Shown here: in pieces, positions 9,167 to 17,948 of the stretch
Position numbering within the stretch: the first letter of the stretch is position 1
Layout: each line of letters starts with the position of its first letter
Assembly (NCBI RefSeq): GCF_001025215.1
Contig: NZ_AP012330.1
Span: 1,612,001 to 1,676,000, forward strand
DNA: 64,000 bases
From: Bifidobacterium pseudocatenulatum DSM 20438 = JCM 1200 = LMG 10505
Lineage (GTDB): Bacteria > Actinomycetota > Actinomycetes > Actinomycetales > Bifidobacteriaceae
Reading direction: 5' to 3'
Made by a program: the position numbers and the translations under genes
Notes under the pieces: generated by a model
The model's input: the letters and a program-made list of their open reading frames with translations, nothing else
Told to the model about the DNA's origin: nothing
The model's database searches: none

Positions 9167-10381
9167 ATGGAAATGAAGCATCGTACCGGTTCCGGCTTTG
9201 ACGCCGACGCCATCGACCACACCACCGCAGCCGATCTTGCCGCAGTCGGCTCCGACAAGTGGACACGCTACCCCGGCTGCATTGGCGCGTTCATTGCCGA
9301 AATGGACTACGGCTTGGCTCCCTGCATTCAGAAAGCCATCGACAACGCCTGCGACCATTGCAAACTCGGCTACATTCCCGAACCCTGGAAACAGCGCGTG
9401 GCAGAAGCATGCGCAGGATGGCAACGCTCGCATTACGGATGGGATGTCGATCCGAGCATTATTCGCGTGGTTCCCGACGTACTCGAAGCGTACGAGATTT
9501 TCCTGCGTGAACTGGTCGGTGCGGGCAACAGCGTGATCGTGCCGACGCCTGCCTACATGCCGTTTTTGAGCGTTCCGAAACTGTACGACGTTGACGTGAT
9601 CGAAATCGAAATGCTGCAAAGCGGCGACGCCGAAACCGGAGAGGCGCAATGGGTGTTCGACTTCGACGCCATCGAACGCGCGTTTGCGGCCGGATGCCAT
9701 GCGTTCGTGCTCTGCAACCCGCACAACCCGATCGGCAAAGTGCTCACCTTGGAGGAGGAGCTGCGTCTGAGCGATCTTGCGGCACAGTATGACGTGCGTA
9801 TTTTCAATGATGAGATTCATGCGCCGTTCGTGTTTGAGGGCAAGCACATTCCGTTCCCCACCATCAGCGAGCAGGCCGCATTACAGTCGATGACCGCTAC
9901 CAGCGCGTCGAAATCGTTCAATATTCCGGGCACGAAGTGCGCGCAGGTGCTGCTTACCAATCCTGCGGATCGTGACATGTGGGCGGTCAAGGCGGAGTGG
10001 AGCGAACATCAGACCGCCACCATCGGCGCAATCGCCACCACCACCGCATATAACGAAGGCGACCTGTGGTTCCAGGATGCGTTTGCCTATGTGTGCAGGA
10101 ATTTGGCGTTGTTCGACGAGCAGATGCGTGAAAGGTTCACCGGCGTCGGCTATATCAAACCGCAGGGCACATATATCGCATGGCTTGATTTCTCGCCGCT
10201 TGGCATCGACGATCCGGCCGCATACTTTCTTGAGAAGGCGCAAGTGGCGTTGACCGACGGACGTTCATGCGGCGAGACCGGTGCCGGATGCGTGCGCGTG
10301 AACATAGCAATGCCGTATCCGCTGCTGGTCGAATGCCTGGACCGCATGTTCAACGCATTGCACGCCGACGGATTATTGTAG
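9167..10381 (+). CDS. PatB/MalY-type PLP-dependent C-S lyase (cystathionine beta-lyase)
   Basis: A fold-type I aminotransferase of about 404 residues. The AFIAEMDYGLAP segment near the N-terminus is the hallmark of the MalY/PatB branch, which cleaves cystathionine or cysteine conjugates rather than transaminating. The PLP lysine is in TSASKSFNIPG, the Asn in VLCNPHNPIG and the Asp in FNDEIHAP. The start is uncertain: in-frame ATGs lie at 9125, 9155, 9167 and 9173, and 9167 has the best spaced purine-rich site (GGAAG). It probably acts in methionine/cysteine metabolism. Confidence 0.88.
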   Translation: MEMKHRTGSGFDADAIDHTTAADLAAVGSDKWTRYPGCIGAFIAEMDYGLAPCIQKAIDNACDHCKLGYIPEPWKQRVAEACAGWQRSHYGWDVDPSIIRVVPDVLEAYEIFLRELVGAGNSVIVPTPAYMPFLSVPKLYDVDVIEIEMLQSGDAETGEAQWVFDFDAIERAFAAGCHAFVLCNPHNPIGKVLTLEEELRLSDLAAQYDVRIFNDEIHAPFVFEGKHIPFPTISEQAALQSMTATSASKSFNIPGTKCAQVLLTNPADRDMWAVKAEWSEHQTATIGAIATTTAYNEGDLWFQDAFAYVCRNLALFDEQMRERFTGVGYIKPQGTYIAWLDFSPLGIDDPAAYFLEKAQVALTDGRSCGETGAGCVRVNIAMPYPLLVECLDRMFNALHADGLL

Positions 10382-10383
10382 GC

Positions 10384-10497
10384 TTCGCCACATATTCAGT
10401 GTTTTCCTCAACCAACGGCAGCATAACGGTGAACGTCATGCCCTTCCCCACTTCGCTGTCCACCGTTATGGTGCCGTTGGAAATCTGCATACTATCG
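10384..10497 (-). pseudogene. Remnant of a sensor histidine kinase C-terminus
   Basis: On the minus strand the frame reads ISNGTITVDSEVGKGMTFTV followed by MLPL (10413-10484). This is the G2 box and last strand of a HATPase_c histidine kinase domain. It then runs on for a few residues into a stop at 10350 inside the lyase gene. Nothing upstream in the frame resembles the rest of a kinase; the esterase gene occupies that space on the other strand. It is therefore a fragment of about 25-38 codons of a lost two-component sensor. Confidence 0.6.
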
Positions 10498-10517
10498 ACA
10501 TGCGATGGGAGGTTGAC

Positions 10518-11186
10518 ATGCGTTTGAACGTGAGTACCAGCATTGAGACGGCCGCCTGCGAAATAGCCGGCGATGATCTGCTGTTCTTGGGATTTCATGG
10601 ATTCAGCAATGATGAAAATGAGATGATCCGCATTATTGATGCGATTTATGATGTTCCGAAGCAAGACGCATCTTCAACGGACAACTCCATTGCTCCTGCC
10701 CAGCATCCGAATTATCTGTCGTTCCGAGGCACGTACGAACGTCCTTACATCGGAAGCTACTACTGGTATCCGGATGGATGTTCCGTAGGAGAGCGTCGAC
10801 GCGAGTGCAGTGCCGTAGGCGACGCCGTCGTACGATTGCTGGATTCGCCCGCATACGCGCATTTCCGCAAGGTACTGATCGGGTTTTCGCAGGGCGGATA
10901 CCTATCGTATCGCATGGTTGCGGAACATCCCGATGCGTTCGACATGGCGATTCTGATGAGCCCATCATTCAAAGGCGAAACCGCTGAGCCTTTGCCCGCG
11001 ACCGGACGCACGCGATTCGCACTCTGTTACGGCAGCGAAGACCGCACAATTCCACTATCCGACCAACAGCGTGCGCGCAACAAACTTGCGCAAACCGGCA
11101 ATCTCACGTATTTCGAATATCCGGGAATGGTCCACGGCATCTGCGATCAGGAAATTCGTGACCTACGCGCCTGGCTGGGATTGTGA
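10518..11186 (+). CDS. Alpha/beta-hydrolase, carboxylesterase/phospholipase type
   Basis: A 222-residue alpha/beta-hydrolase of the small serine esterase group. The nucleophile is Ser134 in GFSQGG, the acid is in YGSEDRTIP and the histidine in GMVHGI near the end, so the triad is complete. A HGFS oxyanion motif lies near residue 27. The start at 10518 follows GGGAGG with ideal spacing; the ATG at 10500 would overlap that site. No signal peptide. Substrate unknown. The gene sits directly behind the kinase remnant. Confidence 0.85.
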   Translation: MRLNVSTSIETAACEIAGDDLLFLGFHGFSNDENEMIRIIDAIYDVPKQDASSTDNSIAPAQHPNYLSFRGTYERPYIGSYYWYPDGCSVGERRRECSAVGDAVVRLLDSPAYAHFRKVLIGFSQGGYLSYRMVAEHPDAFDMAILMSPSFKGETAEPLPATGRTRFALCYGSEDRTIPLSDQQRARNKLAQTGNLTYFEYPGMVHGICDQEIRDLRAWLGL

Positions 11187-11351
11187 TATGCGCTGCGTGA
11201 GGAGTTCTGCGCATCTGAGACTCCGCACGCGTGCCCATAAACTCGTTTTCACCCCCTCGGATTGTCATTGAAACCAACTCGGAACTCTTGATACACCCTA
11301 ATCGTCGAAATTTATGGACATACACCCAGTTCATCTGAACTGAACCGCGAT

Positions 11352-11533
11352 ATCTGGCTTATATATGGCAGATTTGGCATCTTGACCTGAAGTTTCTCGC
11401 TCATATATGGCACATGCCCTTCGAGAAAAGCCACTTAGGGGGCATGTTTTTGACACTTTTCGCACGAACACCTGCCATATATAAGCGAGAAGCCTCCGTA
11501 CGAACCTCAAAATCTGCCATATATAGGCGAGAT
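11352..11533. repeat. Large imperfect palindrome with four TATATGGCA words
   Basis: The left arm (about 11352-11430) and the reverse complement of the right arm (about 11454-11533) align along their length. Each arm holds two copies of a [T/C]ATATATGGCA word at the same spacing, one at the outer end and one about 45 bp further in (TTCTCGCT[C/T]ATATATGGCA). The centre (about 11431-11453) contains CTTAGGGGGCATG. It may fold as one long cruciform or hairpin. No gene is evident. Confidence 0.75.
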
Positions 11534-11720
11534 AGGCGGCATAATTAAGCATTTTCCCTCACTGATGAGCCGCAGAACAAACCAGACGACCGAAGTTTTA
11601 CGATGTTATGTACGTCAAGCTCACCACGAACATCTCTCCACATATGTCGCAACAATATGGTCAGCGATCGCCCTTTTCCAATGCTCGGGCGGTCACTGCA
11701 TGATGGTCGTAAAGTCAAGC

Positions 11721-11937
11721 TTATGCGGGTTGGATTGTCAGCCTGCCGCCGAGAGCGTGCACGATCCCTTCATAATGGTATGGAAGCTCGGGTTGACATT
11801 CCTGTCGAGGCTCTTGTAAAGACTTTCACGTCCCACACCCGCCTCCTTCGTGATCTGCCCCATACCCTTCGCTTTGGTCATATCGCCGATTACGGCCTGC
11901 CGCAACGCCGAATCGTCAAGCTCGGCCACCGATAAAG
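11721..11937 (-). pseudogene. Broken antitoxin gene (HigA-like addiction-module antidote)
   Basis: The frame reads DDSALRQAVIGDMTKAKGMG, then QITKEAGVGRESLYKSL and NPSFHTIMKG. This is the helix-turn-helix core of the short addiction-module antidote proteins. After KG the frame is lost. A one-base shift near 11765 restores the expected ending (VHALGGRLTIQPA, stop at 11721). The normal N-terminal third is missing because a deletion joins this part to the toxin remnant upstream. Not functional. Confidence 0.75.
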
Positions 11938-12159
11938 CAGCAACATGAGCGAGTCGCTCTTCTGCGCGGAGCAAACACGGTAGCCGGGACCGAAATTGAA
12001 CCTCAGCGCGCTGGCCCCGTCACCAACCGTATGCAGGTCACCCACCGGCCGCCCCATCTAGAAGCGCAATCGGAGTCTCGCGCTGATTCGGGCTTTCGCG
12101 TTCCGGTCCTTTATCCGGCTGAACCATTGGCGATATTCGCCAGTCATATGTATTTCCAT
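11938..12159 (-). pseudogene. Broken RelE/HigB-like toxin gene
   Basis: From an ATG at 12159 the minus strand encodes MEIHMTGEYRQWFSRIKDRN and so on to LRLRF. A TAG stop follows (12058-12060), then in the same frame MGRPVGDLHTVGDGASALRF, NFGPGYRV and DSLMLLL. This is the RelE/HigB-type addiction-module killer fold (length usually about 100 residues). The nonsense codon and the loss of the last residues through a deletion into the antitoxin gene make it inactive. Confidence 0.75.
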
Positions 12160-12513
12160 ATGACATGTTGCATCCCATGAGACACAATATGTCTAGCTTG
12201 ACGACCACTCACGAGATGAACGACCAAAGTAAAACAGAAATTCGACAGGTTAGCCAATTTCTCGTGCATCCGCACCCACCCGACCGTTTTCACATACACT
12301 ATTTCTTTTACATAGCTTTCAGAAGCGACCCCATGCGAAACACCCAGTCGCAGTTCCTGCTCGTATTACCGTTGAAGTCGCCCCGAGCGGACAAAAACCC
12401 TGGTTTTCCGTTGCTAGCAGTCCCGCACATGTGGAATCCCGCATGTGCGGGGAACACTGGACATAAACAGGGAAAGCAACATCCACGCGGCGGCCGGAAC
12501 GATGCAGACACCG
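12160..12513. other. Gene-free stretch beside the trailer end of the CRISPR array
   Basis: No coding signal was found here; the short open frames have no ribosome site and run into CRISPR repeats. It contains the isolated type I-E-like repeat listed separately. It forms the old (trailer) flank of the array, where decayed sequence is common. Confidence 0.6.
12430..12457 (-). repeat. Isolated type I-E-like CRISPR repeat
   Basis: The minus strand reads GTGTTCCCCGCACATGCGGG followed by ATTCCACA. The first 20 bases match the type I-E repeat family of actinobacteria (GTGTTCCCCGC, 4-base loop, GCGGGG), including the CCCGC/GCGGG stem. The 3' part has drifted from the usual GATGATCC. Only one copy is present and there are no I-E cas genes in the window, so it is a relic or a coincidence beside the I-C array. 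Confidence 0.5.
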
Positions 12514-14558
12514 ATTTCAATCCACGCTCTCCATGAGGAGAGCGACTGATACGACGCTCGAAAATCATCTTAATCGTATCATTTCAATCCACGCTCTCCA
12601 TGAGGAGAACGACCCCTTGTACGGCGCGAACGCACTGCTCCCAGCTATTTCAATCCACGCTCTCCATGAGGAGAACGACGGGGATGCGGTCGAGGATCGG
12701 GCTGACCTGCGTATTTCAATCCACGCTCTCCATGAGGAGAGCGACATATCCGGCGTCTGCACGGTGTGAACAAGTGTATATTTCAATCCACGCTCTCCAT
12801 GAGGAGAGCGACCGGTCATGACGTCATACTCCCCATTATTTTTTAATTTCAATCCACGCTCTCCATGAGGAGAGCGACCGCCGCCCTGCTTGGCGATTGC
12901 CACGTCGGTCAGATTTCAATCCACGCTCTCCATGAGGAGAGCGACACGACGACAATCAGGTTTTGCGCTTGGGGATTATTATTTCAATCCACGCTCTCCA
13001 TGAGGAGAGCGACTTCCATGTAAGCGTTACCCAACTGGATATCGTGTTATTTCAATCCACGCTCTCCATGAGGAGAGCGACTTATCCGATTTTCGACGAA
13101 AACTATAGAGCGAGCCTATTTCAATCCACGCTCTCCATGAGGAGAGCGACCGGCGCGTACGGGGCGCAATGCTGGGATTTATGGGCATTTCAATCCACGC
13201 TCTCCATGAGGAGAGCGACCAAAATCATCACGACAAAAACGCAGATCTGGAATATTTCAATCCACGCTCTCCATGAGGAGAGCGACGAGACTGATTCCAG
13301 CTGACGTGCTCGAAGCCATATTTCAATCCACGCTCTCCATGAGGAGAGCGACTCATGTCAAAGGGCTCGGCGTTAATCCCGATGAATTTCAATCCACGCT
13401 CTCCATGAGGAGAGCGACAGAACCGTCTGGGCACGTCGAACCGGAACGCAATATTTCAATCCACGCTCTCCATGAGGAGAGCGACCAACCTCGCGCCGGA
13501 AAATCAACCTCGGGTGGAAATTTCAATCCACGCTCTCCATGAGGAGAGCGACAGAACCGTCTGGGCACGTCGAACCGGAACGCAATATTTCAATCCACGC
13601 TCTCCATGAGGAGAGCGACCAGTTTCAGCAACCTCGACATCGGCAAATACCTATTTCAATCCACGCTCTCCATGAGGAGAGCGACGCAACGCCTTCCACG
13701 ATGCGATCACCTCGGGTGTATTTCAATCCACGCTCTCCATGAGGAGAGCGACGTATCCGCCGGAATTGTTGACCGTCACGCGACTATTTCAATCCACGCT
13801 CTCCATGAGGAGAGCGACGATAAGTTCATCCAGCAAAAAGCGCAGGTGACTAACATTTCAATCCACGCTCTCCATGAGGAGAGCGACGTCGGCGCTGAGC
13901 GGGTCGCCGTCCTGCATGAGATTTCAATCCACGCTCTCCATGAGGAGAGCGACATGGCGTTCTGGTAGTCGCCTTGCGCTGCGTATATTTCAATCCACGC
14001 TCTCCATGAGGAGAGCGACTTAATGATTTGATGACTAAGAACAATGTTCTGACGATTTCAATCCACGCTCTCCATGAGGAGAGCGACTGTTGGCCGTGTC
14101 CGTAATAGCGGCATGCGGAATATTTCAATCCACGCTCTCCATGAGGAGAGCGACCGCCTCGAACGCTGATACCCCTCGCTATTATCTCGATTTCAATCCA
14201 CGCTCTCCATGAGGAGAGCGACAATTTGTTGTCGTCCCTTGTGATTGCGAAATACGATTTCAATCCACGCTCTCCATGAGGAGAGCGACTGGATGCCATA
14301 CGCATTTCCTCACGGAAAATGTTATTTCAATCCACGCTCTCCATGAGGAGAGCGACCTTGTCGGCCCAGAGGATGGCGCTCGCGAGCAGATTTCAATCCA
14401 CGCTCTCCATGAGGAGAGCGACGCCGCGATGCCATCTCACGGTCAAGTTTCGTGACATATTTCAATCCACGCTCTCCATGAGGAGAGCGACCACCAACAT
14501 CCTACCAGTATGGGGGTACGAGGGCATTTCAATCCACGCTCTCCATGAGGAGAGCGAC
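12514..14558 (-). CRISPR. Type I-C CRISPR array, 31 repeats and 30 spacers
   Basis: The 33-bp repeat, read in the crRNA direction (minus strand), begins GTCGCTCTCC, has a TCAT loop, GGAGAGC and ends GTGGATTGAAAT, the type I-C pattern with a GCTCTCC/GGAGAGC stem. Repeats start at 12514, 12581, 12647, 12713, 12780, 12846, 12913 and so on to 14526; spacers are 33-36 bp. The repeats at 12581 and 12647 have one shared base change (GTTCTCC), as expected at the old end, so the leader is on the right next to cas2. The spacers at 13419-13452 and 13553-13586 are identical. Transcription is leftward. Confidence 0.98.
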
Positions 14559-14943
14559 AGTGCAGCTGGACATTTTTGTCCGCTTTTTGAGACGCAAGCC
14601 AGCTGCCTAGCTTTAAGCATATCAAACAACACCGCCGATACGACGAACAACATGTCTAAAACGAGCAACTGGCTTTCTGTCTCATTTTAATGTCCATTAT
14701 TTAGTTTTCAAAACGCCCCACGAAAATCACAATTCGGATTTCGATAGTTTTTCAGGTGCGAAAGACGTCCCTTATCATGAGCGCTTACACTTCGCACAAA
14801 CACCATTCCAAGACCGGCCACCTTGCCGAAAACACAATACTGCTGGCTAGAAAACACACTCTGAATACCGGACGGCACACTCAAACGCTCAACCCAGCAT
14901 ACCCCACACCATATCGTTATGGCACCATGCCATTTTGCCTGTG
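14559..14943 (-). promoter_or_regulatory. CRISPR leader
   Basis: About 385 bp between the newest repeat and the cas2 stop. It has no convincing gene, is richer in A+T than the flanks and adjoins the leader-side repeat. By position it should carry the array promoter and the integration signals read by Cas1-Cas2. No specific promoter hexamers are claimed. Confidence 0.65.
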
Positions 14944-15234
14944 CTATATCATCATCACATCATTAACCGGCAAACTCCGTTCACGTCCATAATGCTCAAT
15001 CCTATCCGCATATCGAGCGCCAAGTTTATAAAAGCGCAGGCTGTCCTCATCGGTATTGGCAATCTTCAGCAAATCGTGCACCAACACCAGATAATCGGAA
15101 GGACTCACCGAGCATTCGAAAACACTGTTCTGCACACGCTGTCCGTATTTCACGCATGTCTTCGCCACCAAACGAAGACGACGCTTCCCCTCAGGGGTTT
15201 CCGTACTCACATCGTACGCAACCACAACCATCAT
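14944..15234 (-). CDS. cas2: CRISPR-associated endoribonuclease/integrase subunit Cas2
   Basis: A 96-residue ferredoxin-fold protein beginning MMVVVAYDVSTETPEGKRRL. The YDVS strand with its Asp is the Cas2 hallmark, and the downstream RVQNSVFEC motif is typical of the I-C group. With Cas1 it forms the complex that inserts new spacers at the leader end. It is the last cas gene, about 385 bp from the array, and starts 67 bp after the cas1 stop. Length is normal. Confidence 0.97.
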   Translation of the reverse strand: MMVVVAYDVSTETPEGKRRLRLVAKTCVKYGQRVQNSVFECSVSPSDYLVLVHDLLKIANTDEDSLRFYKLGARYADRIEHYGRERSLPVNDVMMI

Positions 15235-15301
15235 GGTTTTTCACCTCCAATAACGTATCACCACGAATCATCGCATACCGCCACACACAGCTACGCACCT
15301 T

Positions 15302-16333
15302 TTACTTCCACATAAATGGCGGGTAATCATCAAGATCACCCCGCAACGATCGAGCTAGCAGCAGCGCTTGCACATACGGAACCAACCCCCATGAAATTTT
15401 TTCTTGCAGGAACGGATGAAGAATCTGATCGCTCTTCTTTTTCTGCCACGCCGTAAGCACTTTCTTCCGCCCGGAATCAGACAGCAGCACACCACCATTC
15501 TCCCGTATTTCAAAATCCCCCGGCTTAACAGCGCCTGTATTAACCAATGTCAGCACAAAGCGGTCAGCCAACACCGGGCGAAACTCTTCAACCAGATCCA
15601 ATGCCAGAGAGGCTCTCCCGGGCCGATCCGTATGCATAAAACCAACATACGGATCCAGCCCCACGCCTTGCAAAGCCGCAATGCAATCATTCGTCAATAT
15701 GGAGTAGCAAAAAGACAACAATGCATTTAGTCTGTCCAGCGGAGGCCTCCTCGACCTATTGGTGAAAAAGAAATCATCTTTATTCTTCAGGACCAAATCG
15801 TCAAAAGCGTAGAAATAATCTTTGGCAGCAAGCCCTTCGACACCCCTCAACTCATCAACCGTCAAACTTTTCCGAGCTTCTAACAATGCCGCCGACAATT
15901 TGCCACTCTGCTCGGCAAGTCGGTCAATATTTACCCGCAAAGCATGATCACGTTTCGTACGTTCGAGCACCCATTTCGCATTGTAAAGTTTTCCAACAAT
16001 GAAAGATTTCGCGTAACACAAAGATTTTTGTTCGTCATCCGCGACTCGAAATTGTTCACGGCGAAGTAGCACATTACGATTCTCCTCCCCTAACACGGAA
16101 CAGTAATAATGGCCTCTCGGTGAATAGAATGCCATAGAAACGCCCAGTTTGCCGCAGCGCCCCATAAGAGCAGGCGAAGCACCCTTATACGAGAAACACA
16201 TGATTCCCTCAATTGACCGTAACGGCACTTTCGCCAAGGTTTTGTCATTCTGATGAATCACAACATTGTCGTTCTCCAAAGCAAGATAGGCATCTTCCGT
16301 CATCACAAACAGCGTGTTTAACAGCTGCTTCAT
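15302..16333 (-). CDS. cas1: CRISPR integrase Cas1, type I-C
   Basis: A 343-residue Cas1. The N-terminal beta domain (LFVMTEDAYLALENDNVVIH) is followed by the helical catalytic domain with DPYVGFMHTDRPGRASLALDLVEEFRP (about residues 225-250) holding the metal-binding His, Asp and Glu. It catalyses spacer integration with Cas2. Its start overlaps the cas4 stop (TGATG arrangement; a GTG one codon upstream is an alternative), showing translational coupling. Full length, no defects seen. Confidence 0.97.
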   Translation of the reverse strand: MKQLLNTLFVMTEDAYLALENDNVVIHQNDKTLAKVPLRSIEGIMCFSYKGASPALMGRCGKLGVSMAFYSPRGHYYCSVLGEENRNVLLRREQFRVADDEQKSLCYAKSFIVGKLYNAKWVLERTKRDHALRVNIDRLAEQSGKLSAALLEARKSLTVDELRGVEGLAAKDYFYAFDDLVLKNKDDFFFTNRSRRPPLDRLNALLSFCYSILTNDCIAALQGVGLDPYVGFMHTDRPGRASLALDLVEEFRPVLADRFVLTLVNTGAVKPGDFEIRENGGVLLSDSGRKKVLTAWQKKKSDQILHPFLQEKISWGLVPYVQALLLARSLRGDLDDYPPFMWK

Positions 16334-17010
16334 CACTCCCCGCTTTCCTTGAGCCGTTCTTCGATATATGCTTTTGCCGATTTCACCTTCCGTAATTCAG
16401 GCAGGCACAAATCCCGTAGAGAACATGACGAACACGATCTGGTCTGTTTCACTTTAGGAGTCCATCCGCGGGAGAAAAGATCATGCATTTGCAAGAAGTC
16501 AGCTTCGACCATGTTGCGAAGATCTTCGTCCAATTTTACCCGCTCACGACGTTTTGTCTGCCGATAGAACAAAGCACCTTCAGGAATATCACACGCGAGC
16601 ATTTCTTCCAAGCACATCGCTTCCGCGCATAGCTGTAAACGATCAGCATCAATCGTTTTGTATTTGCCGTGTTTGTATTCAATCGGATATGGCAACCACA
16701 ATCCATCTCTTCCGTGAAGCGGAACACCATCATTAGACTTATGGAATTCCACAACATCACAGGCTCCAGTTATGCCGAGCGCTCGCGAATAGACTCTCAA
16801 ATCCCGCATGATCAGCGTATCGCCGCGAGATTCAGAAGTCGCATAATCGTGGGCGCGTTCATGTTCCAGATGCCCAGCTGTGGTCAAATAATTCTCTGAC
16901 CACAGCTGTTCGATATGGATAAGAGCCCACTGTCGTTTGCAGAATGAGAAATGCTGGATGCCCGAAAGGGCCAGCCAATCTTCTTCCGGATATCCTTCTG
17001 GCCCTTTCAT
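16333..17010 (-). CDS. cas4: CRISPR-associated exonuclease Cas4
   Basis: A 225-residue Cas4/RecB-like nuclease. The N-terminal GIQHFSFCKRQWAL holds the first iron-sulfur cysteine; the other three are near the C-terminus in CSSCSLRDLC. The nuclease core includes the Asp of GACDVVEFH and the PIEYKHGKYK motif. In type I-C, Cas4 works with Cas1-Cas2 to trim prespacers and select those with the right PAM. It lies 33 bp after cas7 and overlaps cas1. Confidence 0.96.
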   Translation of the reverse strand: MKGPEGYPEEDWLALSGIQHFSFCKRQWALIHIEQLWSENYLTTAGHLEHERAHDYATSESRGDTLIMRDLRVYSRALGITGACDVVEFHKSNDGVPLHGRDGLWLPYPIEYKHGKYKTIDADRLQLCAEAMCLEEMLACDIPEGALFYRQTKRRERVKLDEDLRNMVEADFLQMHDLFSRGWTPKVKQTRSCSSCSLRDLCLPELRKVKSAKAYIEERLKESGE

Positions 17011-17043
17011 GCAACACCCCTTACTCTCTCAATTCCAAACGCT

Positions 17044-17889
17044 TCAGCGTCCTTCAATCACTTCGTACCGCAAGTCGGGAATAGAAGATCCATTCACTGC
17101 CACCGTTCCGTCCACATTAACGGAAACGGAACGATGAACTTTGGCGGAAGAGTATTGCCCTGACTTGCTGTTGTGCGTGAACCACACAACGTCCAACACT
17201 TCCATGGACCCCGCAGGACGAGCCGAACTTTCATCATTCTCAAACAACGTGACGAGAGCTTCCTTGATTTTTTCGGCGTCTTCTGCAGTAAACCCGGTTT
17301 TTTCGGCAAGCTGTGGGCTGATGCTGCCATACGTCGCATACACCGCACGGCCGGAAACACGGTATTTCATTCCCATGGTATCGGAGGATTTCTTACCGGT
17401 GTCCGTGGTTTCACTGTTCACTGACTTAGTGATCTGCACGTCGTCAATGGCGATGGGTTCAACCGAGAACGCAGCCTGAATGGAAACCGGACCGCGCACG
17501 CCCAAGGAAACTTCGTCAACATCCTTAGCTTTTTTGAATGCGAATACTTGTCCGAACGCACGTACGTCAAGCCACTGTTCGCACACTTTCTGGAACACCA
17601 GGTTCTTCTGTTTCTGCTCTTCTTTCGGCAAGGTTTTCAAATATGTGTTGAAACGGTCCGACAATGATTTTGCGCCGTCATCGGAACGGTCATCGGACTG
17701 CACGAAAATCGTTTCACCAGCATCTTGCAGGCGATTGCGAATCTTCCTTTTCAGTGCAACGTCAGAAACCTCGCCCAGCCCTTCCGATGTGGTTCGTGGA
17801 CGATTGCCATTCAACGGATCACCATTAGGATTGGCATTATTAGACGCAAAAACGACTGCGAAATCAATCTTGTTTTCCAAAGCTGCCAT
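17044..17889 (-). CDS. cas7: Type I-C Cascade backbone subunit Cas7 (Csd2)
   Basis: A 281-residue RAMP-type protein that forms the helical backbone along the crRNA. The N-terminus (IDFAVVFASNNANPNGDPLN) is diagnostic of Cas7c/Csd2, and the GVRGPVSIQAAFS and MGMKYRVSGRAVY segments match the family. A ribosome site (AAGGAG) precedes the ATG. It follows cas8c by 59 bp and precedes cas4 by 33 bp. Length is normal. Confidence 0.96.
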   Translation of the reverse strand: MAALENKIDFAVVFASNNANPNGDPLNGNRPRTTSEGLGEVSDVALKRKIRNRLQDAGETIFVQSDDRSDDGAKSLSDRFNTYLKTLPKEEQKQKNLVFQKVCEQWLDVRAFGQVFAFKKAKDVDEVSLGVRGPVSIQAAFSVEPIAIDDVQITKSVNSETTDTGKKSSDTMGMKYRVSGRAVYATYGSISPQLAEKTGFTAEDAEKIKEALVTLFENDESSARPAGSMEVLDVVWFTHNSKSGQYSSAKVHRSVSVNVDGTVAVNGSSIPDLRYEVIEGR

Positions 17890-17948
17890 GATATGACTCC
17901 TTAACTTTTTCTTTGATAATCAACGTCGATAACTTCAAAAACTAAACA

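Noticed and set aside
11331..11552. 73-codon frame with LAYIWQ repeats.
   Set aside because: The repeat follows from the DNA palindrome; no ribosome site or family match.
12165..12536. Open frame of 123 codons running into the CRISPR array.
   Set aside because: It includes a CRISPR repeat at its end and lacks a ribosome site.
12533..14305. Many open frames with repeated RSPHGERGLK or ISIHALHEESD words.
   Set aside because: They are translations of the CRISPR repeat and of spacers, not proteins.
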